64,000 nt of DNA, taken from positions 1 through 64,000 of the forward strand of contig NZ_JBKKHQ010000007.1 in assembly GCF_046614695.1 (NCBI RefSeq), read 5' to 3'. Each line of letters begins with the position of its first letter. Position 1 is the first letter of the stretch. Shown piece after piece: positions 25,327 through 34,457 of this stretch. The notes beneath the pieces are model-generated. The model had not been told where the DNA came from, ran no database searches, and saw only the letters and a list, made by a program, of their open reading frames with translations. The translations under genes and the position numbers were made by a program. The DNA comes from Pokkaliibacter sp046614695. Lineage in GTDB: Bacteria; Pseudomonadota; Gammaproteobacteria; Pseudomonadales; Balneatricaceae.

Positions 25327-26775
25327 ATGTTGAGAAAGATGTATCAGACATGGATTGCTGTCGCCTGTGTGGCGTTAGCGTTCATGAGTAGTGCCCGTGC
25401 CGATGAACTGCCGGATTTCACCAAACTGGTCAAGCAGGCAGCACCGGCGGTCGTCAATATCAGTACCATCAAGAATGTTGAGTACTCCTCCAATGGCGGT
25501 ATGGCCATTGATCCCGATGATCCTGCATTACAGCAGATGCCAGAAATTTTCCGGCATTTCTTTGGTATGCAGCGTGGCATGCCAGACAATCAGGGCGGCG
25601 GTAAAATTCTCAAGCGTGAAGAGCCGCGCTCCCTGGGTTCAGGTTTCATCATTTCCTCTGATGGCTACATCCTGACTAACAACCATGTGGTCAACGGTGC
25701 AGATGAAATTGTGGTGCGCCTAAATGACCGCCGTGAGCTGAATGCCAAGCTGGTCGGTGCGGACCCCCGTTCTGATCTGGCGGTCCTGAAGATTGATGCC
25801 CATGACCTTCCCACCGTGAAAATTGGCCATTCCAGCAGTCTGGAAGTCGGGCAGTGGGTGGTCGCAATTGGTTCCCCCTTCGGGTTTGATTACTCCGTCA
25901 CCAAGGGCATCGTCTCCGCGCTGGGCCGCAGTCTCTCCAACGACAACTATGTTCCCTTTATCCAGACTGACGTTGCGATCAACCCTGGTAACTCCGGTGG
26001 CCCCCTGTTCAACATGGATGGCGAGGTCGTTGGTATCAACTCCCAGATTTACACCCGCTCCGGTGGATTCATGGGTCTTTCTTTCGCCATCCCGATTGAT
26101 GTCGCGATCGATGTCGCCAACCAGCTAAAAGACAATGGTCATGTTAAACGTGGCTGGCTGGGTGTGCTGATTCAGGAAGTGAACCGTGATCTGGCCGAGT
26201 CCTTTGGCCTTGATAAAGCTGCCGGTGCGCTGGTTGCCCGCGTTCTGCCTAACAGCCCTGCAGCGCAGGCGGGTCTGAAGGAAGGTGATGTGATTCTGGC
26301 CTTCGATGGCAAACCCATCAACATGTCTGCTGATCTGCCACACTTTGTCGGACGGGTGAAGCCTGGCTCTGTGGCCACCATGCACATTATCCGTAATGGC
26401 AAAGAACAGGATCTGGATGTCACCATCGGCCTGCTACCTGATGATGAAACCAACATTCTGGTTGATGATCACGGTAACAGCACCACTAATTCTGCAATCA
26501 TGAGTGTCCTGCACATCTCCGTCGCCAACCTGTCGGACGATGAAAAAACTCAGGCTCAGGTGGATAACGGTGTGCTGGTCAAACAGATTGAACAGGGTCC
26601 TGCTTTCTCTGCAGGTATTCAGCCAGGTGACGTGATCACGTTGCTGAACGGCAAGAAAGTCGACTCGGTGTCATCACTGGAAGAAATCGTTAAAAAACTG
26701 CCTAAAGGCCGCTCTGTTCCCATGCAAATTGTCCGTAAAGGCTCGCCGATCTTCTTGCCTCTGCGTCTTGAGTAA
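25327..26775 (+). CDS. mucD: Periplasmic serine endoprotease MucD/DegP
   Basis: Degrades or refolds damaged periplasmic proteins and tempers the sigma-E pathway. The 482-aa precursor has a signal peptide (1-25, ending SARA), a trypsin-like domain with H120 (TNNHVV), D150 (RSDLAVLK) and S223 (NPGNSGGPL), and two PDZ domains (about 265-355 and 385-475). It starts 4 nt after rseC and completes the algU-mucA-mucC-mucD order. The chosen ATG is fixed by the signal peptide. Confidence 0.95.
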   Translation: MLRKMYQTWIAVACVALAFMSSARADELPDFTKLVKQAAPAVVNISTIKNVEYSSNGGMAIDPDDPALQQMPEIFRHFFGMQRGMPDNQGGGKILKREEPRSLGSGFIISSDGYILTNNHVVNGADEIVVRLNDRRELNAKLVGADPRSDLAVLKIDAHDLPTVKIGHSSSLEVGQWVVAIGSPFGFDYSVTKGIVSALGRSLSNDNYVPFIQTDVAINPGNSGGPLFNMDGEVVGINSQIYTRSGGFMGLSFAIPIDVAIDVANQLKDNGHVKRGWLGVLIQEVNRDLAESFGLDKAAGALVARVLPNSPAAQAGLKEGDVILAFDGKPINMSADLPHFVGRVKPGSVATMHIIRNGKEQDLDVTIGLLPDDETNILVDDHGNSTTNSAIMSVLHISVANLSDDEKTQAQVDNGVLVKQIEQGPAFSAGIQPGDVITLLNGKKVDSVSSLEEIVKKLPKGRSVPMQIVRKGSPIFLPLRLE

Positions 26776-26851
26776 GACTTGAGTCTCAGGTCATGTGAAA
26801 GGCGTGATCCAAGGCGTCCTCAGGGCAGATAACCTGTGCTGGTGACGCCAT

Positions 26852-26880
26852 AAAAAGAGCAGCTTCGGCTGCTCTTTTTT
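26852..26880 (+). terminator. Terminator of the rpoE-mucD operon
   Basis: A 12-bp perfect stem (AAAAAGAGCAGC / GCTGCTCTTTTT) with a TTCG tetraloop and a T run, 77 nt after the mucD stop. Confidence 0.93.
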
Positions 26881-27047
26881 CATGGGTTGTTGGTGCTGTC
26901 AGCGTCCTGCGCCAGGCTGACAGTAAAATTGTTTCTATCGGGCGGGGAGTTTCTTGTCCGGCAGGATGCTAAGCGCGCTTAAATCCGCTAGAATGCCGGC
27001 TTTGCCCCAGGCCGCCCGGCCTGCCTTTTCAATTGGTGTCTGGTTCC

Positions 27048-28847
27048 GTGAGCAGTCTTAAGCATATTCGAAATTTCTCCATCATCGCCCACATCGACCA
27101 TGGGAAATCCACCCTGGCGGACCGTTTTATTCAGGTCTGTGGCGGCCTTTCCGACCGTGAAATGGCAGCGCAGGTTCTCGATTCCATGGATATCGAGCGT
27201 GAGCGCGGCATTACCATCAAAGCGCAGAGCGTGACTCTGGATTACACCTCTCGTAACGGCGAAACCTATCAGCTGAACTTTATCGATACCCCAGGACACG
27301 TGGACTTTTCCTACGAAGTGTCCCGCTCACTCGCTGCGTGCGAAGGAGCGTTGCTGGTCGTTGATGCCGCGCAAGGTGTTGAGGCGCAGTCTGTCGCTAA
27401 CTGCTATACCGCGCTGGATCAGGGACTGGAAGTCGTTCCTATTCTGAACAAAATGGACCTGCCGCAGGCAGAGCCAGAGCGTGTCAAAAAAGAAATTGAA
27501 GACGTCATCGGTATTGATGCGACCAATGCGACCCCGTGTAGCGCCAAGAGCGGACTGGGTGTAGAAGATGTTCTTGAGCAATTGATCGAGCGCATTCCTC
27601 CTCCGGAGGGTGACCTTGATGCACCGTTACAGGCGCTGATTATCGACTCTTGGTTCGATAACTACCTTGGCGTGGTCTCGCTGGTTCGTATCAAGAATGG
27701 TGTGCTGCGTCTTAAAGACAAGATCAAAGTCCACTCGACCGGCCAGGTTCATCAGGTGGATCAGCTGGGGGTATTTACACCCAAACGTCTGCCTCAGGAA
27801 GAACTTTGCGCCGGTGAAGTAGGTTATGTCGTTGCCAGTATCAAGGACATTCACGGTGCGCCCGTGGGGGATACCCTGACCAGCGCTCGTGATGAAAATA
27901 CGCCATCCTTGCCGGGCTTCCAGAAGGTTAAACCTCAGGTATATGCAGGTCTGTTCCCGGTAACCTCCGATGATTACGAAGACTTCCGGGATGCGCTGGA
28001 TAAGCTCTCGCTGAATGATGCCTCGCTGTTCTTTGAACCTGAAAGCTCCGATGCTCTGGGCTTTGGCTTCCGCTGTGGCTTCCTTGGCATGCTGCACATG
28101 GAAATCATCCAGGAGCGTCTTGAGCGTGAGTACGATCTGGATCTGATTACCACTGCACCTACCGTGGTCTATGAGATTGAAATGTCGACGGGGGAGGTGG
28201 TCTATGTTGATAACCCCTCTCGTCTGCCTGATCCGGGCCGTATCCAGGAAATGCGTGAGCCGATCTGTGAAGCGCATATTTTGGTGCCACAGGAACACCT
28301 CGGTTCCGTGATTACCCTGTGCGTTGAGAAACGCGGCATTCAGAAAAACATGCATTTCATGGCGACTCAGGTGCAGGTGATTTATGAACTGCCCATGAGT
28401 GAAGTTGTCATGGACTTCTTTGATCGACTCAAGTCCGTTAGCCGTGGCTTTGCTTCGCTGGATTACAGCTTTGTGCGTTATCAGCCTGCCAACATGGTGC
28501 GACTGGATATTTTGATCAATGGTGACCGTGTTGATGCTCTGGCCGTGATCATGCACCGCGACAACTCTCAGTATCGTGGTCGTCTACTCTGTGAAAAGAT
28601 GAAGGAACTGATTCCTCGTCAGATGTTTGATGTTGCTATTCAGGCGGCAATTGGGGCACATGTTATCGCCCGTACTACCGTTAAAGCACTGCGTAAAAAC
28701 GTATTGGCGAAGTGCTATGGCGGTGACGTCAGTCGTAAGAAGAAACTCTTACAGAAGCAGAAAGAAGGTAAAAAACGCATGAAGCAACTGGGTAACGTTG
28801 AAGTTCCTCAGGAAGCCTTCCTTGCCGTACTCAAGGTGGATAGTTAA
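27048..28847 (+). CDS. lepA: Elongation factor 4 (LepA)
   Basis: Ribosomal back-translocase/assembly GTPase. The 599-aa product (E. coli 599) has G1 AHIDHGKST, the switch-I RGITIKAQ, DTPGHVDF, NKMDLP and the family C-terminal domain (KKKLLQKQKEGKKRMK). GTG 27048 gives MSSLKHIRNFSII, which matches pseudomonad LepA; an upstream TTG start would add five residues. lepB overlaps by one base (TAATG). Confidence 0.97.
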   Translation: MSSLKHIRNFSIIAHIDHGKSTLADRFIQVCGGLSDREMAAQVLDSMDIERERGITIKAQSVTLDYTSRNGETYQLNFIDTPGHVDFSYEVSRSLAACEGALLVVDAAQGVEAQSVANCYTALDQGLEVVPILNKMDLPQAEPERVKKEIEDVIGIDATNATPCSAKSGLGVEDVLEQLIERIPPPEGDLDAPLQALIIDSWFDNYLGVVSLVRIKNGVLRLKDKIKVHSTGQVHQVDQLGVFTPKRLPQEELCAGEVGYVVASIKDIHGAPVGDTLTSARDENTPSLPGFQKVKPQVYAGLFPVTSDDYEDFRDALDKLSLNDASLFFEPESSDALGFGFRCGFLGMLHMEIIQERLEREYDLDLITTAPTVVYEIEMSTGEVVYVDNPSRLPDPGRIQEMREPICEAHILVPQEHLGSVITLCVEKRGIQKNMHFMATQVQVIYELPMSEVVMDFFDRLKSVSRGFASLDYSFVRYQPANMVRLDILINGDRVDALAVIMHRDNSQYRGRLLCEKMKELIPRQMFDVAIQAAIGAHVIARTTVKALRKNVLAKCYGGDVSRKKKLLQKQKEGKKRMKQLGNVEVPQEAFLAVLKVDS

Positions 28848-29656
28848 TGGATCTGGATTTTCCTCTCTACATCTCTCTGGCCGTCATTCTTTGTGGCGTG
28901 ATCTGGCTGGCCGATCTGGTCTACTTCCGACGTCGTCGTGAGGCAGCCAGGGACTTGGCTGTGCATCAGGGAGTGACGGATGAGGAAGTCCTCACCAAAC
29001 TGACCCGTGAAGCCTGGCCCATTGAATATGCGAAATCTTTCTTTCCCGTACTCTTTGTCGTCTTTTTCCTGCGCTCCTTTGTTGTCGAACCCTTCCAGAT
29101 TCCTTCGGGTTCCATGGAACCCACGCTGGATGTTGGCGATTTCATTCTGGTAAACAAGTTCTCTTATGGAATTCGTTTACCGGTATTGAATAAAAAAGTG
29201 GTCAAGATTGGTGAGCCCCAGCGCGGCGATGTCATGGTATTCCGCTATCCTGGCGATCCCAGCATCAACTACATTAAGCGTGTCATTGGTGTTCCCGGCG
29301 ATCACATCGCCTATTACGACAAACGTTTGTATATCAATGGTGAGGAAGTCCCTGAGCAGTTTCTTTCCAATATTCCGCCAGGTGCACCAGCGATTAAACT
29401 CTTTCAGGAACAACTCGGCCCGGTTAGCCACCAAATCTACAAGGTACCTGGCCGGCCGACCGTTGAGGCTGAATGGGAAGTGCCGCCCGGTCATTATTTC
29501 ATGATGGGTGATAACAGGGACAACAGTAACGACAGCCGTTACTGGGGATTCGTGCCCGAGCACAATATTGTCGGCAAGGCCTTCTATATCTGGTTCCACT
29601 GGGATGGCCTGTTTAATATTCTGCATAGCTTCAGCAACAACGGGCGCATTCGCTAG
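28847..29656 (+). CDS. lepB: Signal peptidase I
   Basis: Cleaves signal peptides from exported proteins on the periplasmic face. The 269-aa protein has an N-terminal membrane segment (about residues 5-25), a second one (about 63-80), the catalytic serine S89 (IPSGSMEPTL), the lysine K144 (INYIKRVIGVPGD) and box E GDNRDNSNDSR near 222. It overlaps lepA by one nucleotide and is followed 15 nt later by a DUF4845 gene. Confidence 0.97.
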   Translation: MDLDFPLYISLAVILCGVIWLADLVYFRRRREAARDLAVHQGVTDEEVLTKLTREAWPIEYAKSFFPVLFVVFFLRSFVVEPFQIPSGSMEPTLDVGDFILVNKFSYGIRLPVLNKKVVKIGEPQRGDVMVFRYPGDPSINYIKRVIGVPGDHIAYYDKRLYINGEEVPEQFLSNIPPGAPAIKLFQEQLGPVSHQIYKVPGRPTVEAEWEVPPGHYFMMGDNRDNSNDSRYWGFVPEHNIVGKAFYIWFHWDGLFNILHSFSNNGRIR

Positions 29657-29671
29657 TCTCTGAGGGCTTTT

Positions 29672-30034
29672 ATGTACGCGCGACAGCAAGGTATGACGCT
29701 GTTCTCCATGCTAAATATCATGGTCTTCGTGGCGCTAGTGTTGCTGGCCATGAAGATCATTCCTGAATATCTGGAGAATCGGACGGTAAAAACGATTCTT
29801 CAGGATGTCACCACGGATCAGGATATCTCCTCTCTTGGTGGTACTGGGATTCGTCAGGCCATTCAGAAACGCCTTGAGGTGAACAATATCCGTCTGCCTG
29901 ACGGAGCGTTGCGCTATTCCCGTGAAGGACGTCAGTGGAATGTCGATTTGACCTATGAACGTCGTGTCCCTGTTGTCTACAATATGTCAGTCGTTATTTC
30001 TTTTAGTCATCATTACGAAGCAGTGAAGCCTTGA
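29672..30034 (+). CDS. DUF4845 membrane protein
   Basis: A 120-aa protein with a short basic N-terminus (MYARQQGMTLF), one membrane segment (about residues 12-28) and a small outer domain ending in a beta-rich stretch (VDLTYERRVPVVYNMSVVISF). DUF4845 genes are typically found between lepB and rnc in gammaproteobacteria. The N-terminal QQGMTLFSML resembles a type IV pilin-like leader (G-M-T-L), but there is no E at +5. Function is unknown. Its TGA overlaps the rnc TTG start. Confidence 0.85.
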   Translation: MYARQQGMTLFSMLNIMVFVALVLLAMKIIPEYLENRTVKTILQDVTTDQDISSLGGTGIRQAIQKRLEVNNIRLPDGALRYSREGRQWNVDLTYERRVPVVYNMSVVISFSHHYEAVKP

Positions 30035-30711
30035 GTAATCAATTAGATCGCCTGTTTCGCCGTCTGGGGTATGAGTTCAAGGACCCCACGCTGGCGGAGC
30101 TGGCTGTTACCCACCGCAGTTGCGGTAACCGCAATAACGAGCGTCTGGAATTTCTGGGCGACTCCATTCTTAACTGTGTGATCGCCGAAGCGTTGTATCA
30201 CCATTTTCCGGAAGCGCGTGAAGGTCAGCTTAGTCGGCTGCGTGCGCGTCTGGTCAAAGGCGTCACCCTCGCTGAAATCGCCCGCGAGTTTGAACTGGGT
30301 GATCACCTGCATCTGGGCATTGGTGAGCTGAAGAGCGGCGGTTTTCGCCGTGAGTCGATTCTGGCCGATGCGATGGAAGCATTGATCGGTGCTATCTTTA
30401 TGGATAGCGATATGGATACCGCTAAGGCACGTGTGCTGGCGTGGTATGCCTCACGCATCGATAAGCTGGATTTGAACGACACGCAGAAAGATCCGAAGAC
30501 CCGTCTGCAGGAACTGTTGCAGTCCCAGGGCGCTTCATTGCCTGCCTATGACACCACCCAGATTGAAGGTGAGGCTCACGCCCAGATCTTCACGGTGAGC
30601 TGCACTATTGATTTGCTGGATGTTCCCACGCTGGGAACGGGCAGTAGTCGCCGTATTGCCGAGCAGGCCGCGGCGCAAAACGCATTGGAACGTTTAGGAA
30701 ACCTCAAATGA
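30031..30711 (+). CDS. rnc: Ribonuclease III
   Basis: Cleaves double-stranded RNA in rRNA and mRNA processing. The 226-aa enzyme has the RNase III signature ERLEFLGDSIL (about residues 37-47), the second acidic pair (DAMEALIGAIFMD) and a C-terminal dsRNA-binding domain (DPKTRLQELLQSQG..., SRRIAEQAAAQNALERL). It starts at TTG, sharing TTGA with the preceding stop, and ends in ATGA shared with era. Both overlaps suggest translational coupling. Confidence 0.97.
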   Translation: MSNQLDRLFRRLGYEFKDPTLAELAVTHRSCGNRNNERLEFLGDSILNCVIAEALYHHFPEAREGQLSRLRARLVKGVTLAEIAREFELGDHLHLGIGELKSGGFRRESILADAMEALIGAIFMDSDMDTAKARVLAWYASRIDKLDLNDTQKDPKTRLQELLQSQGASLPAYDTTQIEGEAHAQIFTVSCTIDLLDVPTLGTGSSRRIAEQAAAQNALERLGNLK

Positions 30712-31622
30712 CAGATTCAACTCCCGTCAGCCGCTGTGGCTTCGTTGCTATTGTCGGGCGTCCCAATGTCGGTAAGTCGACCCTGCTGAACCATATTCTG
30801 GGTCAGAAGCTGAGTATCACGTCACGTAAGCCTCAGACCACGCGTCATCAGATTCTGGGGATTCATACGGAAGATGATGTGCAAACCATCTACGTTGATA
30901 CTCCGGGAATTCACAAAGCCGGTGAGCGTGCGCTTAACCGCTTTATGAACAAAACAGCCAGCGCTGCGCTGAAAGATGTTGATCTGGTGGTTTTTGTGAT
31001 CGACCGCACCCGCTGGACTGAAGAAGACCAGATGGTGCTTGAACAGCTGCAAAATGTTGACTGCCCGGTGATTCTGGCGGTGAACAAAATTGACCGTCTG
31101 GAGAACAAGGAAGAGCTGCTGCCCTGGCTTGCGCAAATGACGGAAAAAATGGCCTTTGTGGATATCATTCCGATTTCTGCGCATCAGGGTCATAACGTTG
31201 ACCGTCTGCAAACACTGGTGAGTGCGCATATTCCTGAAGGTGTTCATCACTTTCCTGAAGATCAGATTACCGATCGCAGCTCGCGTTTTGTTGCCGCTGA
31301 ACTGGTGCGTGAAAAGCTCATGCGTCAACTCGGTGAAGAAGTGCCTTATGGCGTGACGGTAGAAATCGAGCAATTTCGTCAGGATGAGGTCTCAGGCACC
31401 CTGCATATTCATGCGCTGATTCTGGTTGAACGCGATGGCCAGAAGAAAATCGTGATTGGTGAGAAGGGCAGCCGTATCAAGACTATCGGTCGTGATGCTC
31501 GCCTGGACATGGAGCGGATGTTTGATGCCAAGGTGATGCTGAACCTGTGGGTTAAGGTTAAGCATGGCTGGGCGGATGATGAGCGTGCGCTACACAGTCT
31601 TGGCTACACTGACAAAGACTAA
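30708..31622 (+). CDS. era: GTPase Era
   Basis: Binds the 3' end of 16S rRNA and is essential for 30S maturation. The 304-aa protein has G1 GRPNVGKSTLLN, G2 TTRHQILGI, G3 DTPGIH, G4 NKID and the C-terminal KH domain (VEREGQKKIVIGEKGSRIKTIG-like segment near residue 240). It overlaps rnc by 4 nt (ATGA). Confidence 0.98.
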   Translation: MTDSTPVSRCGFVAIVGRPNVGKSTLLNHILGQKLSITSRKPQTTRHQILGIHTEDDVQTIYVDTPGIHKAGERALNRFMNKTASAALKDVDLVVFVIDRTRWTEEDQMVLEQLQNVDCPVILAVNKIDRLENKEELLPWLAQMTEKMAFVDIIPISAHQGHNVDRLQTLVSAHIPEGVHHFPEDQITDRSSRFVAAELVREKLMRQLGEEVPYGVTVEIEQFRQDEVSGTLHIHALILVERDGQKKIVIGEKGSRIKTIGRDARLDMERMFDAKVMLNLWVKVKHGWADDERALHSLGYTDKD

Positions 31623-31628
31623 TCCCTC

Positions 31629-32336
31629 ATGAGCGGCTTTGACGCAGAGCCTGCCTTCCTGCTGCATGGCCGCCCCTATCGTGAAACCAGCATTCTGGCC
31701 GAGTACTTTACCTTCTCTGAAGGGCGTGTCGGAGTACTGGTTCGCGGGGCGCGTCGCCCCGGGTCCAAATTGCGCGGCACCCTGCAGCCCTTCCTTCCGG
31801 TACTCCTGAGTGTTCGCGGGCGCTCTTCATTGAAGACACTGCAAAACGTCGAGCTTCAGGGGATGGGAGCCCATCTGCAGGGCAAGGCCCTGATCAGCGG
31901 TTTTTATCTCAACGAGCTGTTATGCCGGCTGTTACAGGAAGGGGTTCCTGCTCCAAGGCTTTATGCCACCTATGAGTGGGCGCTGAATCACCTTACGGAT
32001 CCCGAAGAAGTTGAGCCTGTGCTGCGACGCTTTGAGAAAGAACTGCTGCAGGAGCTGGGTGTCGGCCTCGAGCTTGACCGCCATTCAGGTGGCATGGCGG
32101 CAGTTGAAGTTGGACAGACCTATAGCTATCTACCAGACCAGGGATTTGTTCCTGCGCTGGAGGGCTGGACGGCCTATCCCGGCGAGGCGCTGCTTGCTAT
32201 TCATCATGATGATTATGAACAGATGCGAGTGCGCAAAGTCGCCAAACATTTGTTTCGAGAAGCATTAAAACCTTTATTGGGTGATCGGCCATTGCATAGC
32301 CGATCACTATTCTTTCCTGCCAGGGAGACTTCCTGA
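31629..32336 (+). CDS. recO: DNA repair protein RecO
   Basis: Recombination mediator that anneals SSB-coated strands and helps load RecA. The 235-aa protein has the N-terminal OB fold (PAFLLHGRPYRETSILAEYFT, then VRGARRPGS) and helical C-terminal domain (ISGFYLNELLCRLL, YEWALNHL, RRFEKELLQELG). It lies 6 nt after era and overlaps pdxJ by one base (TGATG). Confidence 0.95.
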   Translation: MSGFDAEPAFLLHGRPYRETSILAEYFTFSEGRVGVLVRGARRPGSKLRGTLQPFLPVLLSVRGRSSLKTLQNVELQGMGAHLQGKALISGFYLNELLCRLLQEGVPAPRLYATYEWALNHLTDPEEVEPVLRRFEKELLQELGVGLELDRHSGGMAAVEVGQTYSYLPDQGFVPALEGWTAYPGEALLAIHHDDYEQMRVRKVAKHLFREALKPLLGDRPLHSRSLFFPARETS

Positions 32337-33073
32337 TGCATCCAAATCGTATTCTTTTGGGCGTCAATATCGACCACGTCGCGACCTTGCGTCAGGCGCG
32401 CGGCACCCGTTATCCCGATCCGGTGTATGCCGCGCAACTGGCTGAGGAAGCGGGCGCTGATGGCATTACCGTTCACCTGCGGGAAGATCGCCGTCATATC
32501 CAGGAACGTGATGTTCGCATTCTGCGCGAAACCCTGCTGACGCGAATGAACTTCGAGATGGCGGTAACCGAAGAGATGATCGCCTTCGCTCTGGAAATCA
32601 ATCCTGAGCATGTCTGCCTTGTGCCTGAAAAGCGTGAAGAGCTGACCACCGAAGGGGGGCTGGATGTGCTCGGCCAGGAGGAGCGTATTCGCGATGCCTG
32701 CGAGCGTCTGTCTGCTCAGGGAATTGAAGTCTCTCTCTTTATTGACCCGGACGTAGCTCAGCTGGACGCCGCAAAGCGCTGTGGGGCGCCGGTCGTTGAA
32801 CTGCATACTGGCGCCTACGCGGATGCAGAAAGCGAAGCGGAGATTCAGGCTGAGTTCAAGCGTATTGCCAAAGCGGCCACTCACGGCAGCAAAATTGGTC
32901 TTGTCGTTAATGCCGGTCATGGACTGAATTATCAGAACGTTGAGCCAATTGCTGCGCTTCCCGAGATTCATGAGCTGAATATCGGTCACGGCATTGTTGC
33001 CCGTGCGGTATTCATCGGTATGAAAGAAGCGGTGGCAGAAATGAAAATCCTGATGCTGAACGCGCGCCAGTAA
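32336..33073 (+). CDS. pdxJ: Pyridoxine 5'-phosphate synthase
   Basis: Condenses deoxyxylulose phosphate with aminoacetone phosphate to form PNP. The 245-aa TIM-barrel protein has the conserved N-terminus LGVNIDHVATLRQARGTRYPDP, the EKREELTTEGGLDV loop and the GHGLNYQNV / ELNIGHGIVARA phosphate-binding segments. It overlaps recO by one base and precedes acpS by one base, as in many gammaproteobacteria. Confidence 0.98.
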   Translation: MHPNRILLGVNIDHVATLRQARGTRYPDPVYAAQLAEEAGADGITVHLREDRRHIQERDVRILRETLLTRMNFEMAVTEEMIAFALEINPEHVCLVPEKREELTTEGGLDVLGQEERIRDACERLSAQGIEVSLFIDPDVAQLDAAKRCGAPVVELHTGAYADAESEAEIQAEFKRIAKAATHGSKIGLVVNAGHGLNYQNVEPIAALPEIHELNIGHGIVARAVFIGMKEAVAEMKILMLNARQ

Positions 33074-33074
33074 G

Positions 33075-33452
33075 ATGATCTGTGGTATCGGTACGGATCT
33101 GGTAGCGGTCGCTCGTATCGCTGCTATCCATGACAAGACCCGCGAGCGCTTCGCCCGTAAAATTCTCGGGCCTGAAGAGCTCGTGCGCTATCAGGAACTT
33201 GCACACCCTGTGCCCTGGCTTGCCAAGCGCTGGGCGGCCAAAGAGGCAACAGCTAAAGCCCTCAGTCATGGGATTGGTCGTGGACTTTCCATGACCCATA
33301 TCCAGGTGCTTAACCATGAATCCGGAGCGCCACGGCTGGTGCTGACGGACAAGGCCCTGACGCTGGCGCAAGCGATGGGGGCGACCCATTGGCATATCAG
33401 CCTCAGTGACGAAGCTGATTACGCTCTGGCATTTGTGGTGCTCTCGGCCTGA
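33075..33452 (+). CDS. acpS: Holo-[acyl-carrier-protein] synthase
   Basis: Transfers 4'-phosphopantetheine from CoA to apo-ACP. The 125-aa trimeric-type enzyme shows the metal-binding GIGTDLVAVARI (D8) and the WAAKEATAKAL motif (E57), plus HISLSDEADYALA near the end. It starts one base after the pdxJ stop. Confidence 0.96.
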   Translation: MICGIGTDLVAVARIAAIHDKTRERFARKILGPEELVRYQELAHPVPWLAKRWAAKEATAKALSHGIGRGLSMTHIQVLNHESGAPRLVLTDKALTLAQAMGATHWHISLSDEADYALAFVVLSA

Positions 33453-33533
33453 GCCGGGACGCCCTCTACCTGTATTTACCAAGACCTGTCAGCCTTGCGG
33501 TGTGGCCGGCTAGCCCAGGAGACTGGAAGCATA

Positions 33534-34457
33534 ATGTCTGTTTCAACCCTGACCTTCCCAACCATTGAAGACTATGTCGGAAAAACTCCGCTGGTACGCC
33601 TGCAGCGTCTGCCCGGTAATACGTCGAATGTGATCCTCTGCAAGCTGGAAGGAAATAACCCGGCCGGCTCCGTCAAGGATCGTCCTGCGCTGTCGATGAT
33701 TGTGCAGGCCGAACTTCGTGGCCAGATCACTCCTGGTGATACCCTGATTGAAGCCACCTCTGGCAACACGGGGATTGCGCTGGCGATGGCTGCAGCCATC
33801 AAAGGCTATAAAATGGTGCTGATTATGCCCGATAACATGAGCCAGGAACGTCGTGATGCCATGACGGCTTACGGGGCTCAGATCATCTCTGTGACGCGCG
33901 AGCAGGGCATGGAAGGTGCGCGAGATCTGGCGAAGCAGATGCAGACCGAAGGTAAGGGGATTGTGCTTGATCAGTTTGCCAATTCGGATAATCCGCTGGC
34001 GCACTATCAGGGTACAGGCCCTGAAATCTGGCAGCAGACCGAAGGCAAGGTCACGCATTTTGTCAGTTCCATGGGTACGACGGGAACCATCATGGGAACC
34101 TCGCGTTTTCTCAAGGAGCAAAATCCGGATATCCAGATTGTAGGTTTGCAGCCACAAGAAGGCAGCAGCATTCCCGGCATTCGTCGTTGGCCCGAAGCGT
34201 ATTTGCCCTCCATCTTTGAACCTGCGCGGGTTGATCAGGTACTCGATATTCACCAGACCGAAGCCGAAACCATTATGCGTCGTCTGGCGACAGAGGAGGG
34301 GATCTTCTGTGGCGTTTCCTCGGGTGGCGCGGTTGCCGGAGCACTGCGTCTGAGTACTCAGGTCGAGAACGCCGTCATTGTCTGCATCATCTGTGACCGC
34401 GGAGATCGTTATCTGTCCACGGGTGTCTTTACCGCCCAGCAGGGAGAAAATCAGTGA
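33534..34457 (+). CDS. cysM: Cysteine synthase B
   Basis: PLP enzyme that joins O-acetylserine with sulfide or thiosulfate. The 307-aa protein has the PLP-lysine motif EGNNPAGSVKDRPA (K near residue 42), the phosphate cradle SGNTGIALAM and SSMGTTGTIMG. GNNPAGSVKDR and the length favour CysM over CysK. The start gives the family N-terminus; an upstream in-frame ATG is inside the leader. rlmD overlaps its stop by 4 nt. Confidence 0.95.
   Translation: MSVSTLTFPTIEDYVGKTPLVRLQRLPGNTSNVILCKLEGNNPAGSVKDRPALSMIVQAELRGQITPGDTLIEATSGNTGIALAMAAAIKGYKMVLIMPDNMSQERRDAMTAYGAQIISVTREQGMEGARDLAKQMQTEGKGIVLDQFANSDNPLAHYQGTGPEIWQQTEGKVTHFVSSMGTTGTIMGTSRFLKEQNPDIQIVGLQPQEGSSIPGIRRWPEAYLPSIFEPARVDQVLDIHQTEAETIMRRLATEEGIFCGVSSGGAVAGALRLSTQVENAVIVCIICDRGDRYLSTGVFTAQQGENQ

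Noticed and set aside
27627..28556. Minus-strand frame of 309 codons opposite lepA
   Set aside because: Lies wholly within lepA on the other strand and shows no family features.
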